In this document: positions 43,687 to 53,108 of the stretch, piece by piece
Layout of the letters: every line of letters begins with the position of its first letter
Numbering within the stretch: position 1 is the first letter of the stretch
Assembly (NCBI RefSeq): GCF_001612665.1
Contig: NZ_BDAX01000002.1
Location: 1-64,000, forward strand
Reading direction: 5' to 3'
Length of the DNA: 64,000 nt
DNA from: Nocardia alba NBRC 108234
Lineage (GTDB): Bacteria; Actinomycetota; Actinomycetes; Mycobacteriales; Mycobacteriaceae
Position numbers and translations under genes: made by a program
The notes under the pieces: model-generated
Told to the model about the DNA's origin: nothing
The model's database searches: none
What the model saw: only the letters and a program-made list of their open reading frames with translations

Positions 43687-43898
43687 GTCCTCAACGCGCG
43701 CTCCCAGCACACCCGCAATGCCCGCTTGCAGATCGCCGGTCCCAAGCCACTGCTCGCCGGATTACTCCTGCAACGACCCGCGCGGCCGAGTTGATTCAGA
43801 GCCCCGGCGTCACGGTCGAGGGTGACCGCGCGGTTTTGGACGAGCTGGTGGAAATCATCGATACCTTCGACCAGAACTTCAACCTGTCCACCCCATGA
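43687..43898 (+). pseudogene. Decayed C-terminus of an alkyl sulfatase (SCP2-like domain)
   Basis: Two frames together spell the end of a metallo-beta-lactamase-type alkyl sulfatase. The first reads VLNARSQ...LQIAGPKPLLAGLLL (from 43687); the second, shifted, reads AAELIQSPGVTVEGDRAVL, DELVEIIDTFDQNFNLSTP up to the stop at 43898. The last block matches the typical ending VEGDPxxLxxLLxLLDxFDPxFNIVTP. The shift lies near 43770-43790. The catalytic N-terminal part is absent from the window, so the gene is a remnant. Confidence 0.6.
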
Positions 43899-44038
43899 CG
43901 ATCCACCGGGGCGGCTGTGCCTCTGCAGGCTCGCCGATCTCCAAGCATCTCCACCATTGAAGCAACCTGGACTTCACCGAGGTCGCGGAACAGTGGACGA
44001 TGCGGATCCGCCGCGGGGGCTGCGGGACGGACGCTTCG

Positions 44039-44992
44039 CTACTCGGTGAAGTCGACCTTCGTACCGTCGATCCAACCCGGCAGACTGTCCGCGACGAAGT
44101 CGGACATGTCGCGGCCCGCGTCGATCGTTGATTCGACGTCGGCGAGGTAGGTCGCCATCGCTCGTTTCGCCGACGGTGTGGACGCCGCGGTGAGGAACTG
44201 GGCGCGTTCGATGTGCAGGCCCTTCTCCAAGGATGTCGAACCACCTTGGTAGACAGCATGTTTGATGCCGCGGACCGCGGTGGGGGAGCGCTTGGCCAAC
44301 CTTGCGGCAGTTGTCTGCGCTTCGGTCAGCAGCTCGTCGGGATCGATCAATCTGTGTACGAGTCCGATCTCGAGTGCCCGGCTCGGGGTGATCGGAGCCC
44401 CCTCGAGACACAGTTCCAGTGCTCGACCCGCACCGAGCACCCGAGTCAACATCTGTGTGCCGCCGCCGCCGGGGATGATGCCGACCAGGATTTCAGGTTG
44501 CCCGATTTCGAAGGGGCCATCGGCCATCAGACGTAGATCGCAGGCCAGCGACAGCTCGCAACCGCCGCCGAGTGCACGGCCGTTGAGCGCGGCAATGAAC
44601 ACGGTGCTCGACTCCCGCATCAGTCGGCACACCTCGTGATAGCGACGCAGGTTCGCGACACCGCCGGCACCGGCACGGGCCAGGCCCGCCTGCCCGCCGG
44701 GGACGTGGTCGGCCAGCGTACTCATCCGCAGCGCGGCGCCTGCTGTCCGTGAGTTCAGGGCTACCGGTGCGGCTTCGACGCCGTCCAAAATCTCCGACAC
44801 CGAGTAGTGGCTGACGAAGACATCATCGACGGCGCTGGTGAGCACGACAGCGCGGACTTCGTCGTCGCGGTCGATGTCGCGAAGGAGGTCGAGCAATTCG
44901 CCCATGACGGCATCGGTGAGGAAGTTGTAGGGCGGGTTGTTCAACCAGATGGTTTGGACCGGACCGTGCCGGTCTGTGCGAAGAAACTGCAT
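44039..44992 (-). CDS. Enoyl-CoA hydratase/isomerase family protein
   Basis: The 317-residue protein has the crotonase fold: VFIAALNGRALGGGCELSLACDLRLM contains the oxyanion-hole Gly region, and GIIPGGGGTQMLTRVLG follows. A loop of about 30 residues (APVALNSRTAGAALRMSTLADH) replaces the usual A-F-x-A-G-x-D segment, so the first oxyanion position is atypical and the exact reaction (hydration, isomerisation or cleavage) is open. It is the last gene of a leftward operon, 45 bases after the acyltransferase gene. GAAAGG precedes the ATG. Confidence 0.88.
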   Translation of the reverse strand: MQFLRTDRHGPVQTIWLNNPPYNFLTDAVMGELLDLLRDIDRDDEVRAVVLTSAVDDVFVSHYSVSEILDGVEAAPVALNSRTAGAALRMSTLADHVPGGQAGLARAGAGGVANLRRYHEVCRLMRESSTVFIAALNGRALGGGCELSLACDLRLMADGPFEIGQPEILVGIIPGGGGTQMLTRVLGAGRALELCLEGAPITPSRALEIGLVHRLIDPDELLTEAQTTAARLAKRSPTAVRGIKHAVYQGGSTSLEKGLHIERAQFLTAASTPSAKRAMATYLADVESTIDAGRDMSDFVADSLPGWIDGTKVDFTE

Positions 44993-45037
44993 GCGAGTGC
45001 CTTTCGACTGTGAAGCTGATGGGCGCTGAGGTTGTCG

Positions 45038-46450
45038 CTACTGCAGATAGGCACGTTCCAGCTCGGCCAGCGCGTCTGCGCAGTACGGTGCGACCCGTTG
45101 GACGTGAGGCAGCGAGGTCGCGCAGGCGGTCACGCACAGATTGAGACGGTTCGCGTACGACAGGATCGTAATGTTGAGTGCCTGACCATCGAGCGGGATC
45201 GACACCGCGTGCCACTCTTCCAAAGCCATACCGTTGTAATGCAACTGCTCGCTCGGTCCCGGCATGTTGGAGATGATGACGTTGAACATCGGTGTGATCC
45301 GACTGCTCACACCGAGAACCAGGCTCGCCCCGAAGGGCGCCATGAGCATCGCCGTATACGCCATGACCGCGGCGCTCGACATCCGGCTCATGTGCGCCTT
45401 GGCTTCGACCGTGGACGCGACGATCGCCGAAACCCGTTCTCGCACATCGTCGATGTCGGTGGCGAGGGTGGCCAGCGCCATGGTTGTCGCGTTGCCCTCG
45501 GCATCGTCGCTGTCTTTGGGGCGAAACGACATCGGCATGCCCGCGATCAGTGAGTCCTTGGGTAGCTCGCCGATTTCGGCGAGGTAGCGGCGCAATCCGC
45601 CCGCGCAGATCGCCACGATGACGTCGTTGATCGTGCCTCCGCAGCGCTGCGCCAGGATACTGATCCGGTTCATGTCGAACGATTGCGTGGCGATCCGGCG
45701 TTCGGCGGTGATCGGGCCGTTGAGGATCGACGGCGGTGCGGTGTACGGCTTGATCAGGGCGGCATCGGTTTCGGTCAGTCCGCCGTACATGCGTGAGATC
45801 GCCTGCAAACCCGTGAGCTGATCGGTGACCCCGCGAATCGGAGTGTTCAGCAGTCGCAACAGCGACGAGATCGCGGGCAGACTCGCGCCCGGCGCTTCCG
45901 GGTCGCGACGCGTGCGGCGCTTCCCGGAATTCTGGTAGGCCCAGATCGCGGGTCTTCCGCGCTCGTCGGGATCGTTCGACATCACCTTGCGCGCGAGCCG
46001 CACGGTGGCAACGCCGTCGAGCAGGGCGTGGTGACCCTTGATATACAGCGCTAGGCGACCGTCGTCGAGACCCTCGATGACATGCAGCTGCCACAGTGGG
46101 TGCGACCGATCCATCGGTATGCCGTGCAGGCGCGAGACCAAGTCGCCGAGCTCACGCTGACCGCCGGGCGCGGGCAGCACGTGACGTCGGAGGTGGTAGT
46201 CGAGATCCGGCGTGTCGATGCTGACCCATCTCGGCAGCGCGCGAGAGATCACGGCGGAGTCGAGGCGGCGGTCGAAAGGGCTGGTCGCGCCCGTGTAGGT
46301 GCGCAGATCGTCGACCAGGTCCGAGACGAAATCCGGACCTGCCTCCGGTGGCAGCCGGAAGATGTCCAGGTGCGCGATGTTCATCAGATTGGAGTCGGAT
46401 TCACCCCACAGAAATGCGACATCGATGGGGTTCAACGTACTCGTGGGCAT
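45038..46450 (-). CDS. Wax ester synthase/diacylglycerol acyltransferase (WS/DGAT)
   Basis: The 470-residue enzyme contains the catalytic HHxxxDG motif in IKGHHALLDGVA, an N-terminal MPTSTLNPIDVAFLW, and the C-terminal NVIISNMPGPSE typical of the family. It transfers acyl groups from acyl-CoA to alcohols or diacylglycerol, making storage lipids. GGAGG lies ten bases before the ATG at 46450; the frame extends upstream only as a shadow. It sits in a leftward operon with redox enzymes, so the acyl acceptor may be a product of this cluster rather than plain diacylglycerol. Confidence 0.93.
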   Translation of the reverse strand: MPTSTLNPIDVAFLWGESDSNLMNIAHLDIFRLPPEAGPDFVSDLVDDLRTYTGATSPFDRRLDSAVISRALPRWVSIDTPDLDYHLRRHVLPAPGGQRELGDLVSRLHGIPMDRSHPLWQLHVIEGLDDGRLALYIKGHHALLDGVATVRLARKVMSNDPDERGRPAIWAYQNSGKRRTRRDPEAPGASLPAISSLLRLLNTPIRGVTDQLTGLQAISRMYGGLTETDAALIKPYTAPPSILNGPITAERRIATQSFDMNRISILAQRCGGTINDVIVAICAGGLRRYLAEIGELPKDSLIAGMPMSFRPKDSDDAEGNATTMALATLATDIDDVRERVSAIVASTVEAKAHMSRMSSAAVMAYTAMLMAPFGASLVLGVSSRITPMFNVIISNMPGPSEQLHYNGMALEEWHAVSIPLDGQALNITILSYANRLNLCVTACATSLPHVQRVAPYCADALAELERAYLQ

Positions 46451-46511
46451 GGGGTGGTGACCTCCGGCGAGAATTCTGGGGCGAGCGAGGTTCGTTGCGC
46501 GGATCTCGCGA

Positions 46512-48224
46512 TCAGCGTGTGGTGCGGGCCTTCTGGCCGCGGGGAATGGTGTCGGTGGCGACGGCGAGTGGATCCCAGTCGCCGCCGTGCTCGGGGATCT
46601 GGTCGGCGGAGCCGAAGACGGTGCCCTTGCGAATCGCGGTGAACAGGTCGCGTCGCAGCACCGCGCCCGCGGCACCGACGCCGGAGAGCATGACGCCTTC
46701 TACCCCGGGACCCCAGCTCAGGCTCGCGCCGGCGAGATAGAGCCCGGAGATGTCGGTTTTCGGTCCGGGGCGCAGCGGACCGACTTGCCGCAGGTTCATC
46801 TCGATGCCGTAGGAGCCACCCGCGGTGGAGTGGGTGTAGCGCTCCTGGGTGATAGGAGTGGCCGCTTCCTGCCACACGATGTGTTCGCGCAGGTTCGGGA
46901 TGACCTCACCCGCCAGATCGATCAGGGTCTCGGTGATCGCTTCTTTGACAGCGAGATAGTCGGGGTTGGCGCGGTAGTTCTCGCCGTGCACGGGACCGCC
47001 TGTGCTCAGGCCCCACAGATCGTGGTCCGGCGGCAGGTAGGTCATGATCTCGACGACGGAATGGCCGACGGGAGCCAGCGCCGTGACCGTGTCCTTGTTG
47101 GTGGCGATGTGGATCATCGCGGCGGCATTGTCACCGATGAGGCGCAGCCAGCGCTCGCGGTCCCCGCCCGCGGCTTGCCAGTTGGCTATCTTGCGCATCG
47201 GGCCGAAATCGGCGTCAGCGCTGAACTTCCAGATCTGTGCGCTGGTCATCGTCTCGGACAGGTCGATGTCGAGGCCGAGGTAGGTGTTGAACAGCGGCCA
47301 CGCCATCGTGTAGCTCGACACCAGTTTCCGTTTGACCGGGGACACGACGGCCGGGTCGAGCAGCTCCAGGTAGGTGCGCTTGAGATCGGCGTTGGACACT
47401 ACGACCGGCGCGGTGATGAATTCGCCGTCGGCGAGCCGGACGCCGCGCACCCGACCGCCCTCGACAACGATCTCGGCCACCCGGGCGTTGAGCCGGAAGT
47501 CGCCGCCGTTGGCGCGCACGACCTCGGCCATCGTGGCCGAGAGCACCTGGCCGCCGCCGATCGGGAAGTAGGCGCCGCCCTCGACGTAATTCTTCAGGTA
47601 ACCGGCTTGCACGATCGCCGGTGCCCGGTCGGCCGGAGCGGCGTAGGCCGGTGTTTGCCCGCACAACACCGGACGCGGGGCGGGCCCGACGCCGCAAAGG
47701 TCGAGCAGCCGCGACAGAGGCACCATCGCGAACGGCGCCGCCCATCCGGCCCGCAGAAGGAAAGCTGCCTGACCACGCAAGGATGCGGGAGTTGTGGCGC
47801 GGTCGACCGCGTCGGCCAACTTGCGGATGATGCGCAGGTAGCGGCGCAGCGCCGCGGCATCGTCGGGGAAGGTCTCGAGTAGTCGGTCGCGGTAGTTGTC
47901 CCAGCCGCGTGGCACCTTGAAGGTCACCGACGGATAGGTCAGTACGTCGAATCCGTCGGGATCGATTTCGCGGAACTCGATGTGCTTGTCGGCGCCGACA
48001 CCGCGCAGGATGGTGGGGATATTGCCCTCGGGGCGGCCGCAGTCGCCGAGATAGTGCACGCCTACTTCGAATTCGTAGCCCTTGCGGCGGAATACGTGCG
48101 TCGATCCGCCGAGCACGTCGCCCTGTTCCAGCACGAGCGTGCGGCGCCCGTTGGCGGTGAGGTACGCGGCCGCGGTCATGCCGCCCATGCCACTACCGAC
48201 CACGATGACATCCCAGTCCTGCAT
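46512..48224 (-). CDS. FAD-dependent oxidoreductase of the phytoene desaturase/retinol saturase type
   Basis: The 570-residue protein starts with the dinucleotide-binding motif DVIVVGSGMGGMTAAAYL and ends with GLYLAGASLSWGPGVEGVMLSG, the FAD motif of CrtI/CrtISO-like proteins. VGVHYLGD in the N-terminal third resembles retinol saturase and carotenoid isomerase relatives. The substrate is likely a hydrophobic polyene or fatty chain. AAGGAG lies seven bases before the ATG. It is flanked by the ferredoxin-type reductase and WS/DGAT genes, so it may receive electrons from the former. Confidence 0.88.
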   Translation of the reverse strand: MQDWDVIVVGSGMGGMTAAAYLTANGRRTLVLEQGDVLGGSTHVFRRKGYEFEVGVHYLGDCGRPEGNIPTILRGVGADKHIEFREIDPDGFDVLTYPSVTFKVPRGWDNYRDRLLETFPDDAAALRRYLRIIRKLADAVDRATTPASLRGQAAFLLRAGWAAPFAMVPLSRLLDLCGVGPAPRPVLCGQTPAYAAPADRAPAIVQAGYLKNYVEGGAYFPIGGGQVLSATMAEVVRANGGDFRLNARVAEIVVEGGRVRGVRLADGEFITAPVVVSNADLKRTYLELLDPAVVSPVKRKLVSSYTMAWPLFNTYLGLDIDLSETMTSAQIWKFSADADFGPMRKIANWQAAGGDRERWLRLIGDNAAAMIHIATNKDTVTALAPVGHSVVEIMTYLPPDHDLWGLSTGGPVHGENYRANPDYLAVKEAITETLIDLAGEVIPNLREHIVWQEAATPITQERYTHSTAGGSYGIEMNLRQVGPLRPGPKTDISGLYLAGASLSWGPGVEGVMLSGVGAAGAVLRRDLFTAIRKGTVFGSADQIPEHGGDWDPLAVATDTIPRGQKARTTR

Positions 48225-48261
48225 GCTTTTGCTCCTTGTACTGTCTCTCGCGCCGGGCGAA

Positions 48262-49341
48262 TTACAGGTCGATGGTCAGTTGTGCGGACTTAGCGCGATC
48301 GGTGCAGATGAGCATCGTGTCGGGTTCATCCAGGAACGGTGATCGTCCGCGGCGTTCGACATCACCGGAGACGACCCGTACTCGGCAGGTGCCGCAGAAC
48401 CCCTGTTGGCACGAGTACGCCACGTCGGGCACCGCGCCCCGCACGGCAGCGAGGGCGGATACGTCCGCGGCGACGTGGATCGATGCGGTGGTGCGGGCAA
48501 GACGAATGTCGAACGGCTGACCACCGGCAACAGGTTCGGGGCCGAACCTCTCGAAATGAAGGCCGGCTGCCCCCGTTCGGTCGAATTCGGTCCGAATATC
48601 AGCGAGGAGTCCGGGCGGTCCGCAGAAGTAGACCGACGTGCGCGGCCCGGCGTGTGCCAGCAGCTCCGCGGCTGTCCGGCGTTGACCGGTGAGGGTCCGG
48701 ACCCGATCGGGATCGAATTCGCCGATCTCGTCGAGGAATGGCATGGTCGCCGTGTCACGGCCGAGGTAGGTCAAATGCCAATCGACGCCCGATGCCGCGG
48801 CCGCGCGCACCATGGGCAGAATCGCCGTGATGCCGATTCCCGCGGCGAGGAACACCACTCGGGAGATGTCGGCCCGTGCCAGGTGCGGGTACGCGAAAGG
48901 AAAAGCGTTGCGCGGGCCTGCGGCGGTGACTCGAGCGCCGACGAGGAGTCGATCGTGGATCTCGATCGACCCGCCACCTCCGTCGGGTAGGCGCCGGATC
49001 GCGATCCGGTAGTTCCGCCGATCAGTGTGGTCGCCGCAGAGGGAGTACTGGCGAACCTTGCCCGAAGGCAGAGTCAGATCGATGTGTGCGCCCGGATGCC
49101 ATGGCGGCAGGTCGGACCCGTCCGCGGCCGCTAGACGCAGGCTGCGCACACCGGCGGCTTCGGAACGTGTGTCAGCCACAACCAGACGCAGCACCCGGTC
49201 GACCTCGGTGGGTTCGATGATGCGCATCCGGCTGGTTGCCGCGACGTATCCACGCACCGCGAACCGTGCTGCGGTCAGGAGCCGATCCCGCCTACCCGGT
49301 CGGTGCAGTGACGGCGGGACCGGCGATCGGGTTTCGGTCAT
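48262..49341 (-). CDS. Ferredoxin reductase-type oxidoreductase with C-terminal 2Fe-2S domain
   Basis: The 359-residue protein has an FAD-binding barrel (GAHIDLTLPSGKVRQYSLCGD), an NAD-binding domain (VVFLAAGIGITAILPMV) and a C-terminal plant-type ferredoxin domain whose cluster Cys are in SCQQGFCGTCR and LIC. This is the layout of PDR/VanB oxygenase reductases. It passes electrons from NAD(P)H to a partner, probably one of the neighbouring enzymes such as the diiron-like hydrolase or the FAD enzyme. The start at 49341 is preferred (GGGAG upstream); an ATG five codons earlier exists. Confidence 0.92.
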   Translation of the reverse strand: MTETRSPVPPSLHRPGRRDRLLTAARFAVRGYVAATSRMRIIEPTEVDRVLRLVVADTRSEAAGVRSLRLAAADGSDLPPWHPGAHIDLTLPSGKVRQYSLCGDHTDRRNYRIAIRRLPDGGGGSIEIHDRLLVGARVTAAGPRNAFPFAYPHLARADISRVVFLAAGIGITAILPMVRAAAASGVDWHLTYLGRDTATMPFLDEIGEFDPDRVRTLTGQRRTAAELLAHAGPRTSVYFCGPPGLLADIRTEFDRTGAAGLHFERFGPEPVAGGQPFDIRLARTTASIHVAADVSALAAVRGAVPDVAYSCQQGFCGTCRVRVVSGDVERRGRSPFLDEPDTMLICTDRAKSAQLTIDL

Positions 49342-49371
49342 GAGGGGACTCCCCATCGCGCGATTCGCATT

Positions 49372-50244
49372 TCAGGCACCGGCACGGGCCGCCGGGGAGG
49401 CGGCGAGGTAGGCGACCGCTTGGCTGGTCGAGCCGTACTCGGAGGGGTGGTACCCGGGCCGGAAGTACTCGAAGAACATCTTCGTCAGGCTCCAAGGTCC
49501 CGGCATCAGGCCCTTGCGCATCACCGTGCGCACACTGCGGAGCTCGATCCGCCGGTTGCCGCCGTCGAGGGCGGGGTCCACCGACATCATGTAACGGATG
49601 CCGCGGACCCACAAGACGGTGAGGGCCGGTGCGAGGAGTATCCATGTGCGCACCCGGCGCAGATAGCGGCCGTCGAGATGGGTGAACAGATCGAACGCGA
49701 CGTGTCGGTGTTCGACCTCTTCGGCCAGGTGCCAGCGGAACAGGTCGAGCACCCTGGGATCGAGCGCGTCGTCCCAGCCGTGGGCGTTGAGTCCCCAGTC
49801 ACCGAGGTAGGACGTGAAGTGTTCGAGGGCGGCGACGATGGCGACGCGTTCCAGGAGCCAGGAATGGGCTTTGCGGCCGGTCAGGTCGCGGTCGCCGAGC
49901 AGAGCCGTGAACAGCCACCGGATCTGTTCGACGAACGGTTCGGTATCGAGTCCCTCGGCATCGAGGTATTCGAGCAGAGACTGATGGGCCGCGGAGTGGG
50001 TAGCTTCCTGGCCGATGAACCCGATCACGTCCTCCCGGACAGCGGCATCCTTGATCAGCGGCAACGCTTTTCGGAAGACCTCGACGAAGAACACTTCGCC
50101 CTCGGGCAGGAGCATGTTCATGCCGTTGGCCAGGTGCGTAGCGAACGGATTGCCGTCGAAGTAGTGCATCGGCAACCCGGTCCAGTCCCAGGTCATGTCG
50201 CGCGCGGCGAGCGCGACCTTATCGATGTCGGTGTGGGCGGTCAT
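49372..50244 (-). CDS. Metal-dependent hydrolase family protein (PF10118 type, diiron-like)
   Basis: The 290-residue helical protein has the repeated metal-binding motifs EATHSAAHQ and LAEEVEHRHVAFD, which give the ExxH pattern of ferritin-like diiron proteins; VAALEHFTSYLGD provides another Glu-His. Annotated as a metal-dependent hydrolase family, it could equally act as an oxygenase fed by the adjacent ferredoxin-type reductase, which is my inference. GGAGAAA precedes the ATG at 50244. Its start overlaps the stop of the alpha/beta hydrolase gene by four bases. Confidence 0.87.
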   Translation of the reverse strand: MTAHTDIDKVALAARDMTWDWTGLPMHYFDGNPFATHLANGMNMLLPEGEVFFVEVFRKALPLIKDAAVREDVIGFIGQEATHSAAHQSLLEYLDAEGLDTEPFVEQIRWLFTALLGDRDLTGRKAHSWLLERVAIVAALEHFTSYLGDWGLNAHGWDDALDPRVLDLFRWHLAEEVEHRHVAFDLFTHLDGRYLRRVRTWILLAPALTVLWVRGIRYMMSVDPALDGGNRRIELRSVRTVMRKGLMPGPWSLTKMFFEYFRPGYHPSEYGSTSQAVAYLAASPAARAGA

Positions 50245-51239
50245 CGGATTTCTCCGTTCGTGTCGGTGGTCTTCGCGTCGTGTTCGCTGACGAAGGTTCG
50301 AACGAGGTCGGCCACCGCTGTCGGATTGAACAAGGGCGCCCAGTGCCCGCCGTCGATCGCATGGATAGCCGAATCGGCGGCCCATCGACCGATATCGGTC
50401 TGGCTGGCCGGGGTGATGAAGATGTCGCGGTGTGGTGTCAGTACCTGAACCGGTCGATCGGTGGTGCGTTGTTCGGGGCGAAGCAGGCGCGGGAGCAGGT
50501 TGGCGGTGTAGATCTTCAGCCCGGCACGGTTGTCGCGGGCACGATGCGCGGAAGCATCCGCGGGAGGAGCCCCGACTTCCAGGCGTGAGGCCAGCGCGAT
50601 GGCGGCATCGACCAGACCGAGTCGGCACACCAGCGGAGCCAGCCAGGGGAGCTGGAAGAATCCCATGTAGAACGGGGACTTCCACATGCCGAGCACGTCT
50701 GTCCAGCCGCGGGGTCCGGCAGCGAGGCGGGACTTGATCCAGAACGGCACGTGATCAAGGCACGGCCCGGAGACCGAGGTCAGCGACGCGATGCGGTAGC
50801 GCTGTGCCGGATCGGTGCTGGCGTGCCAGGCTTGCACCGAGCCCCAGTCGTGCGCGAGCAGGTGCACCGGGCGCGCCGGTGAGACCGCATCGATGACCCG
50901 GCCGATGTCGTCGGCGAGCTGGTCGAGGCGGTAGTCCCTGATTTGTTTCGGCTTTCCGGATCCACCCGAACCCCGCACGTCGTAGGTCACCACGTGCAGT
51001 GTCGACTCGAGCTCACTTGCTATGCCGACCCAGACCTGGTGATCGTCGGGAAATCCGTGCACGCACAACACTGTTGGTGCGTCCGGATTTCCCTGCTCGT
51101 GCACCGCTAGGCGCACCCCGTCCGAGGCCTCGACGAAGCGTGTCGGCACGCGGCCGGTCATCAACGCCCGGGAGCCTGTCTGATGACCAGGTTCGGTCGT
51201 GGGCGCGGCGCGACGCGAAGACAGATTCACTGGTGTCAT
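50241..51239 (-). CDS. Alpha/beta hydrolase, epoxide hydrolase-like
   Basis: The 332-residue protein has HGFPDDHQVW near the N-terminus (HGxP oxyanion-hole motif) and a nucleophile elbow LLAHDWGS with Asp as nucleophile, as in epoxide hydrolases and dehalogenases; the base is His in GGHWAPL. It resembles the hydrolase half of mycobacterial EphD, without the dehydrogenase half. AAGGAC lies four to five bases before the ATG at 51239. It is the first gene of the leftward six-gene operon and faces the TetR gene. Confidence 0.88.
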   Translation of the reverse strand: MTPVNLSSRRAAPTTEPGHQTGSRALMTGRVPTRFVEASDGVRLAVHEQGNPDAPTVLCVHGFPDDHQVWVGIASELESTLHVVTYDVRGSGGSGKPKQIRDYRLDQLADDIGRVIDAVSPARPVHLLAHDWGSVQAWHASTDPAQRYRIASLTSVSGPCLDHVPFWIKSRLAAGPRGWTDVLGMWKSPFYMGFFQLPWLAPLVCRLGLVDAAIALASRLEVGAPPADASAHRARDNRAGLKIYTANLLPRLLRPEQRTTDRPVQVLTPHRDIFITPASQTDIGRWAADSAIHAIDGGHWAPLFNPTAVADLVRTFVSEHDAKTTDTNGEIR

Positions 51240-51321
51240 GCGAGGTCCTTCACAGAGGTGTCATCGAAACAGCCGCCGCGGATGACGATCCCGGGAGATG
51301 GCGGGGCCTCGGAACATGTAT

Positions 51322-51363
51322 GTGCAACTATCAGTCACACCTTTCGTGCAACGATAGTAGACT
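51322..51363. promoter_or_regulatory. Probable operator/promoter between the TetR gene and the lipid operon
   Basis: GTGCAAC occurs twice (51322-51328 and 51346-51352), 24 bases apart, each followed by a TAT/GAT-type block; ACTATC and GATAGT form an inverted pair. TAGACT (51358-51363) can be the -10 box of the TetR gene. The layout suggests TetR repression of both directions. Confidence 0.4.
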
Positions 51364-51411
51364 GATCGTGCTACCGCAAGAGGCGGTCGCTCGACGAGAG
51401 AATGGAACGCC

Positions 51412-51990
51412 GTGACACCGAGTCCCCGTGAACGGCTCATCACCGGTGCGATCGCGCTCATACGTGAGCGTGGCGTCGCCGGTACCGGAATTACTGATCT
51501 GCTGGCCCGTAGCGATACTGCGCGGCGTTCGATCTATCAGAACTTCCCTGGTGGGAAGGCGGAACTGGTCGAGGAATCCACGCGGGCAGCGGGCGCGATG
51601 ATGAGCTCGATCATCGGCGGGTTCACCGCGGGCGACAACCCGAACACCAGTCTCGCCGCGTTCATCCAGATGTGGAAAGACACGCTGGCATCCAGCGATT
51701 TCACCGCCGGATGCCCCATCGTCGCCGCCGCGCTCGGCGGCACCGAAGCGCCATTGGCGCCAGCCGTTGCTGCCGAGGTGTTCGACGACTGGACGAATCT
51801 GCTTGTCGAGCAACTCGTGCGCACGGGCGTGGACGAGTCCGCTGCCAGGTCGCTCGCCATGACTGCAGTGTGCGCGGTCGAGGGCGCGGCCGTCGTTGCC
51901 ATCTCGTCGCGATCGGTGCGTCCGCTCGACGACATCGGCGTACACCTTGCCGAACTCGTATCCTTCCATCTGAACGGCAGTCACAGGTAG
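51412..51990 (+). CDS. TetR-family transcriptional regulator of the lipid operon
   Basis: The 192-residue protein has a TetR DNA-binding domain (GVAGTGITDLLARSDTARRSIYQNFPGGKAEL covers its helix-turn-helix in the first 50 residues) and a helical C-domain with AGCPIVAAALGG, seen in the LmrA/YxaF branch. It begins with GTG. It is divergent from the six-gene lipid operon starting at 51239 and is its obvious local regulator. Confidence 0.9.
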   Translation: MTPSPRERLITGAIALIRERGVAGTGITDLLARSDTARRSIYQNFPGGKAELVEESTRAAGAMMSSIIGGFTAGDNPNTSLAAFIQMWKDTLASSDFTAGCPIVAAALGGTEAPLAPAVAAEVFDDWTNLLVEQLVRTGVDESAARSLAMTAVCAVEGAAVVAISSRSVRPLDDIGVHLAELVSFHLNGSHR

Positions 51991-52076
51991 CTAAGAATTC
52001 AGTGGCACACCCGGAGTGCGGGATCGCACCCATCCTCCAGGCCGGTGCCCTGAACCCCATGTTGTTGCCGGGAAAC

Positions 52077-53099
52077 CTATTTCGAGAGCGGCAGTCCGGT
52101 CGGTTCGGGGATCTGCTCGACGGTGAGTCGCTTGCGGAACACCCAGTAGGTCCAGCCCTGATAGATCAAAACCACTGGGGTGCACAGAATCGCCGCCCAG
52201 CTCATCACCTGCAGGGTGTAGCGGCTCGAGGAGGCGTTGTCGATGTTCAGGTCGAACGCGGGGTCGATCGTAGAGGGCATCACGTTCGGGTAGAGGGAGC
52301 CGACCAGCAGGATGGTGGCGGCGGCGATCGTGAGGGTGGTGCCGAGGAAGGCCCAGCCGTCACGGGCCGCCGCGGTGGCGCCACCGGCGACCACCAGGCC
52401 GAGCACCGCGGCGCCCAGGGCCGCCCAGGTCCAGCCGGAGCCGTAGGCGAGTTGGGTCCACAGCCCGAACCCGCCGACGATCACCACCGTGGGCACGAAC
52501 AGGATCCGCACGCACGCGCGGGCATCGTCGCGGACTTCGCCACCGGTCTTGAGCGCCAGGAAGATCGCGCCGTGCAGCGCGAACAGGATGGCCGTGGTCG
52601 CCCCGCCGAGCAACGCGTAGGGGCTGAGCAGATCCCATACCGATCCGACGACCTGGTGCTTCTCGTTCAGCGGCACACCGCGCACGAGGTTGGCGAACAC
52701 CCAGCCCCACGCCAGCGCCGGAATCCACGAACCGATCCCGATGCCGATGTCACACCACGCCCGCCACTTCGGTGAGTTGATCTTCGCTCGCCACTCGATC
52801 GCGCAGATCCGCAGGATCAACGCGACCAGCAACAGCAGCAGGGCCAGATAGAAACCGGAGAACAAGCTCGCGTACCACTCGGGAAACGCCGCGAACATCG
52901 CACCGCCCGCGGTGATCAGCCAGACTTCGTTGCCGTCCCAGACCGGGCCGATGGTGTTGAGCACCACGCGCCTGCGCACATCCGAACCCTTGCCCAGGAT
53001 CGGCATCAGCATGCCGACGCCGAAGTCGAATCCCTCGAGGATGAAGTAACCGGTGAACAGCACGGCGACCAGCACGAACCAGAATTGCTGCAGACTCAT
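52077..53099 (-). CDS. cydB: Cytochrome bd ubiquinol oxidase subunit II
   Basis: The 340-residue membrane protein has eight to nine helices and the typical start WFVLVAVLFTGYFILEGFDFGVGML. With CydA it forms the high-affinity bd oxidase, which reduces O2 with menaquinol without pumping protons. AGGAG lies six bases before the ATG, nine bases after cydA. The cydDC transporter genes needed for assembly do not follow; the next gene is the convergent TetR. Confidence 0.96.
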   Translation of the reverse strand: MSLQQFWFVLVAVLFTGYFILEGFDFGVGMLMPILGKGSDVRRRVVLNTIGPVWDGNEVWLITAGGAMFAAFPEWYASLFSGFYLALLLLLVALILRICAIEWRAKINSPKWRAWCDIGIGIGSWIPALAWGWVFANLVRGVPLNEKHQVVGSVWDLLSPYALLGGATTAILFALHGAIFLALKTGGEVRDDARACVRILFVPTVVIVGGFGLWTQLAYGSGWTWAALGAAVLGLVVAGGATAAARDGWAFLGTTLTIAAATILLVGSLYPNVMPSTIDPAFDLNIDNASSSRYTLQVMSWAAILCTPVVLIYQGWTYWVFRKRLTVEQIPEPTGLPLSK

Positions 53100-53108
53100 C
53101 GTGGTCTC

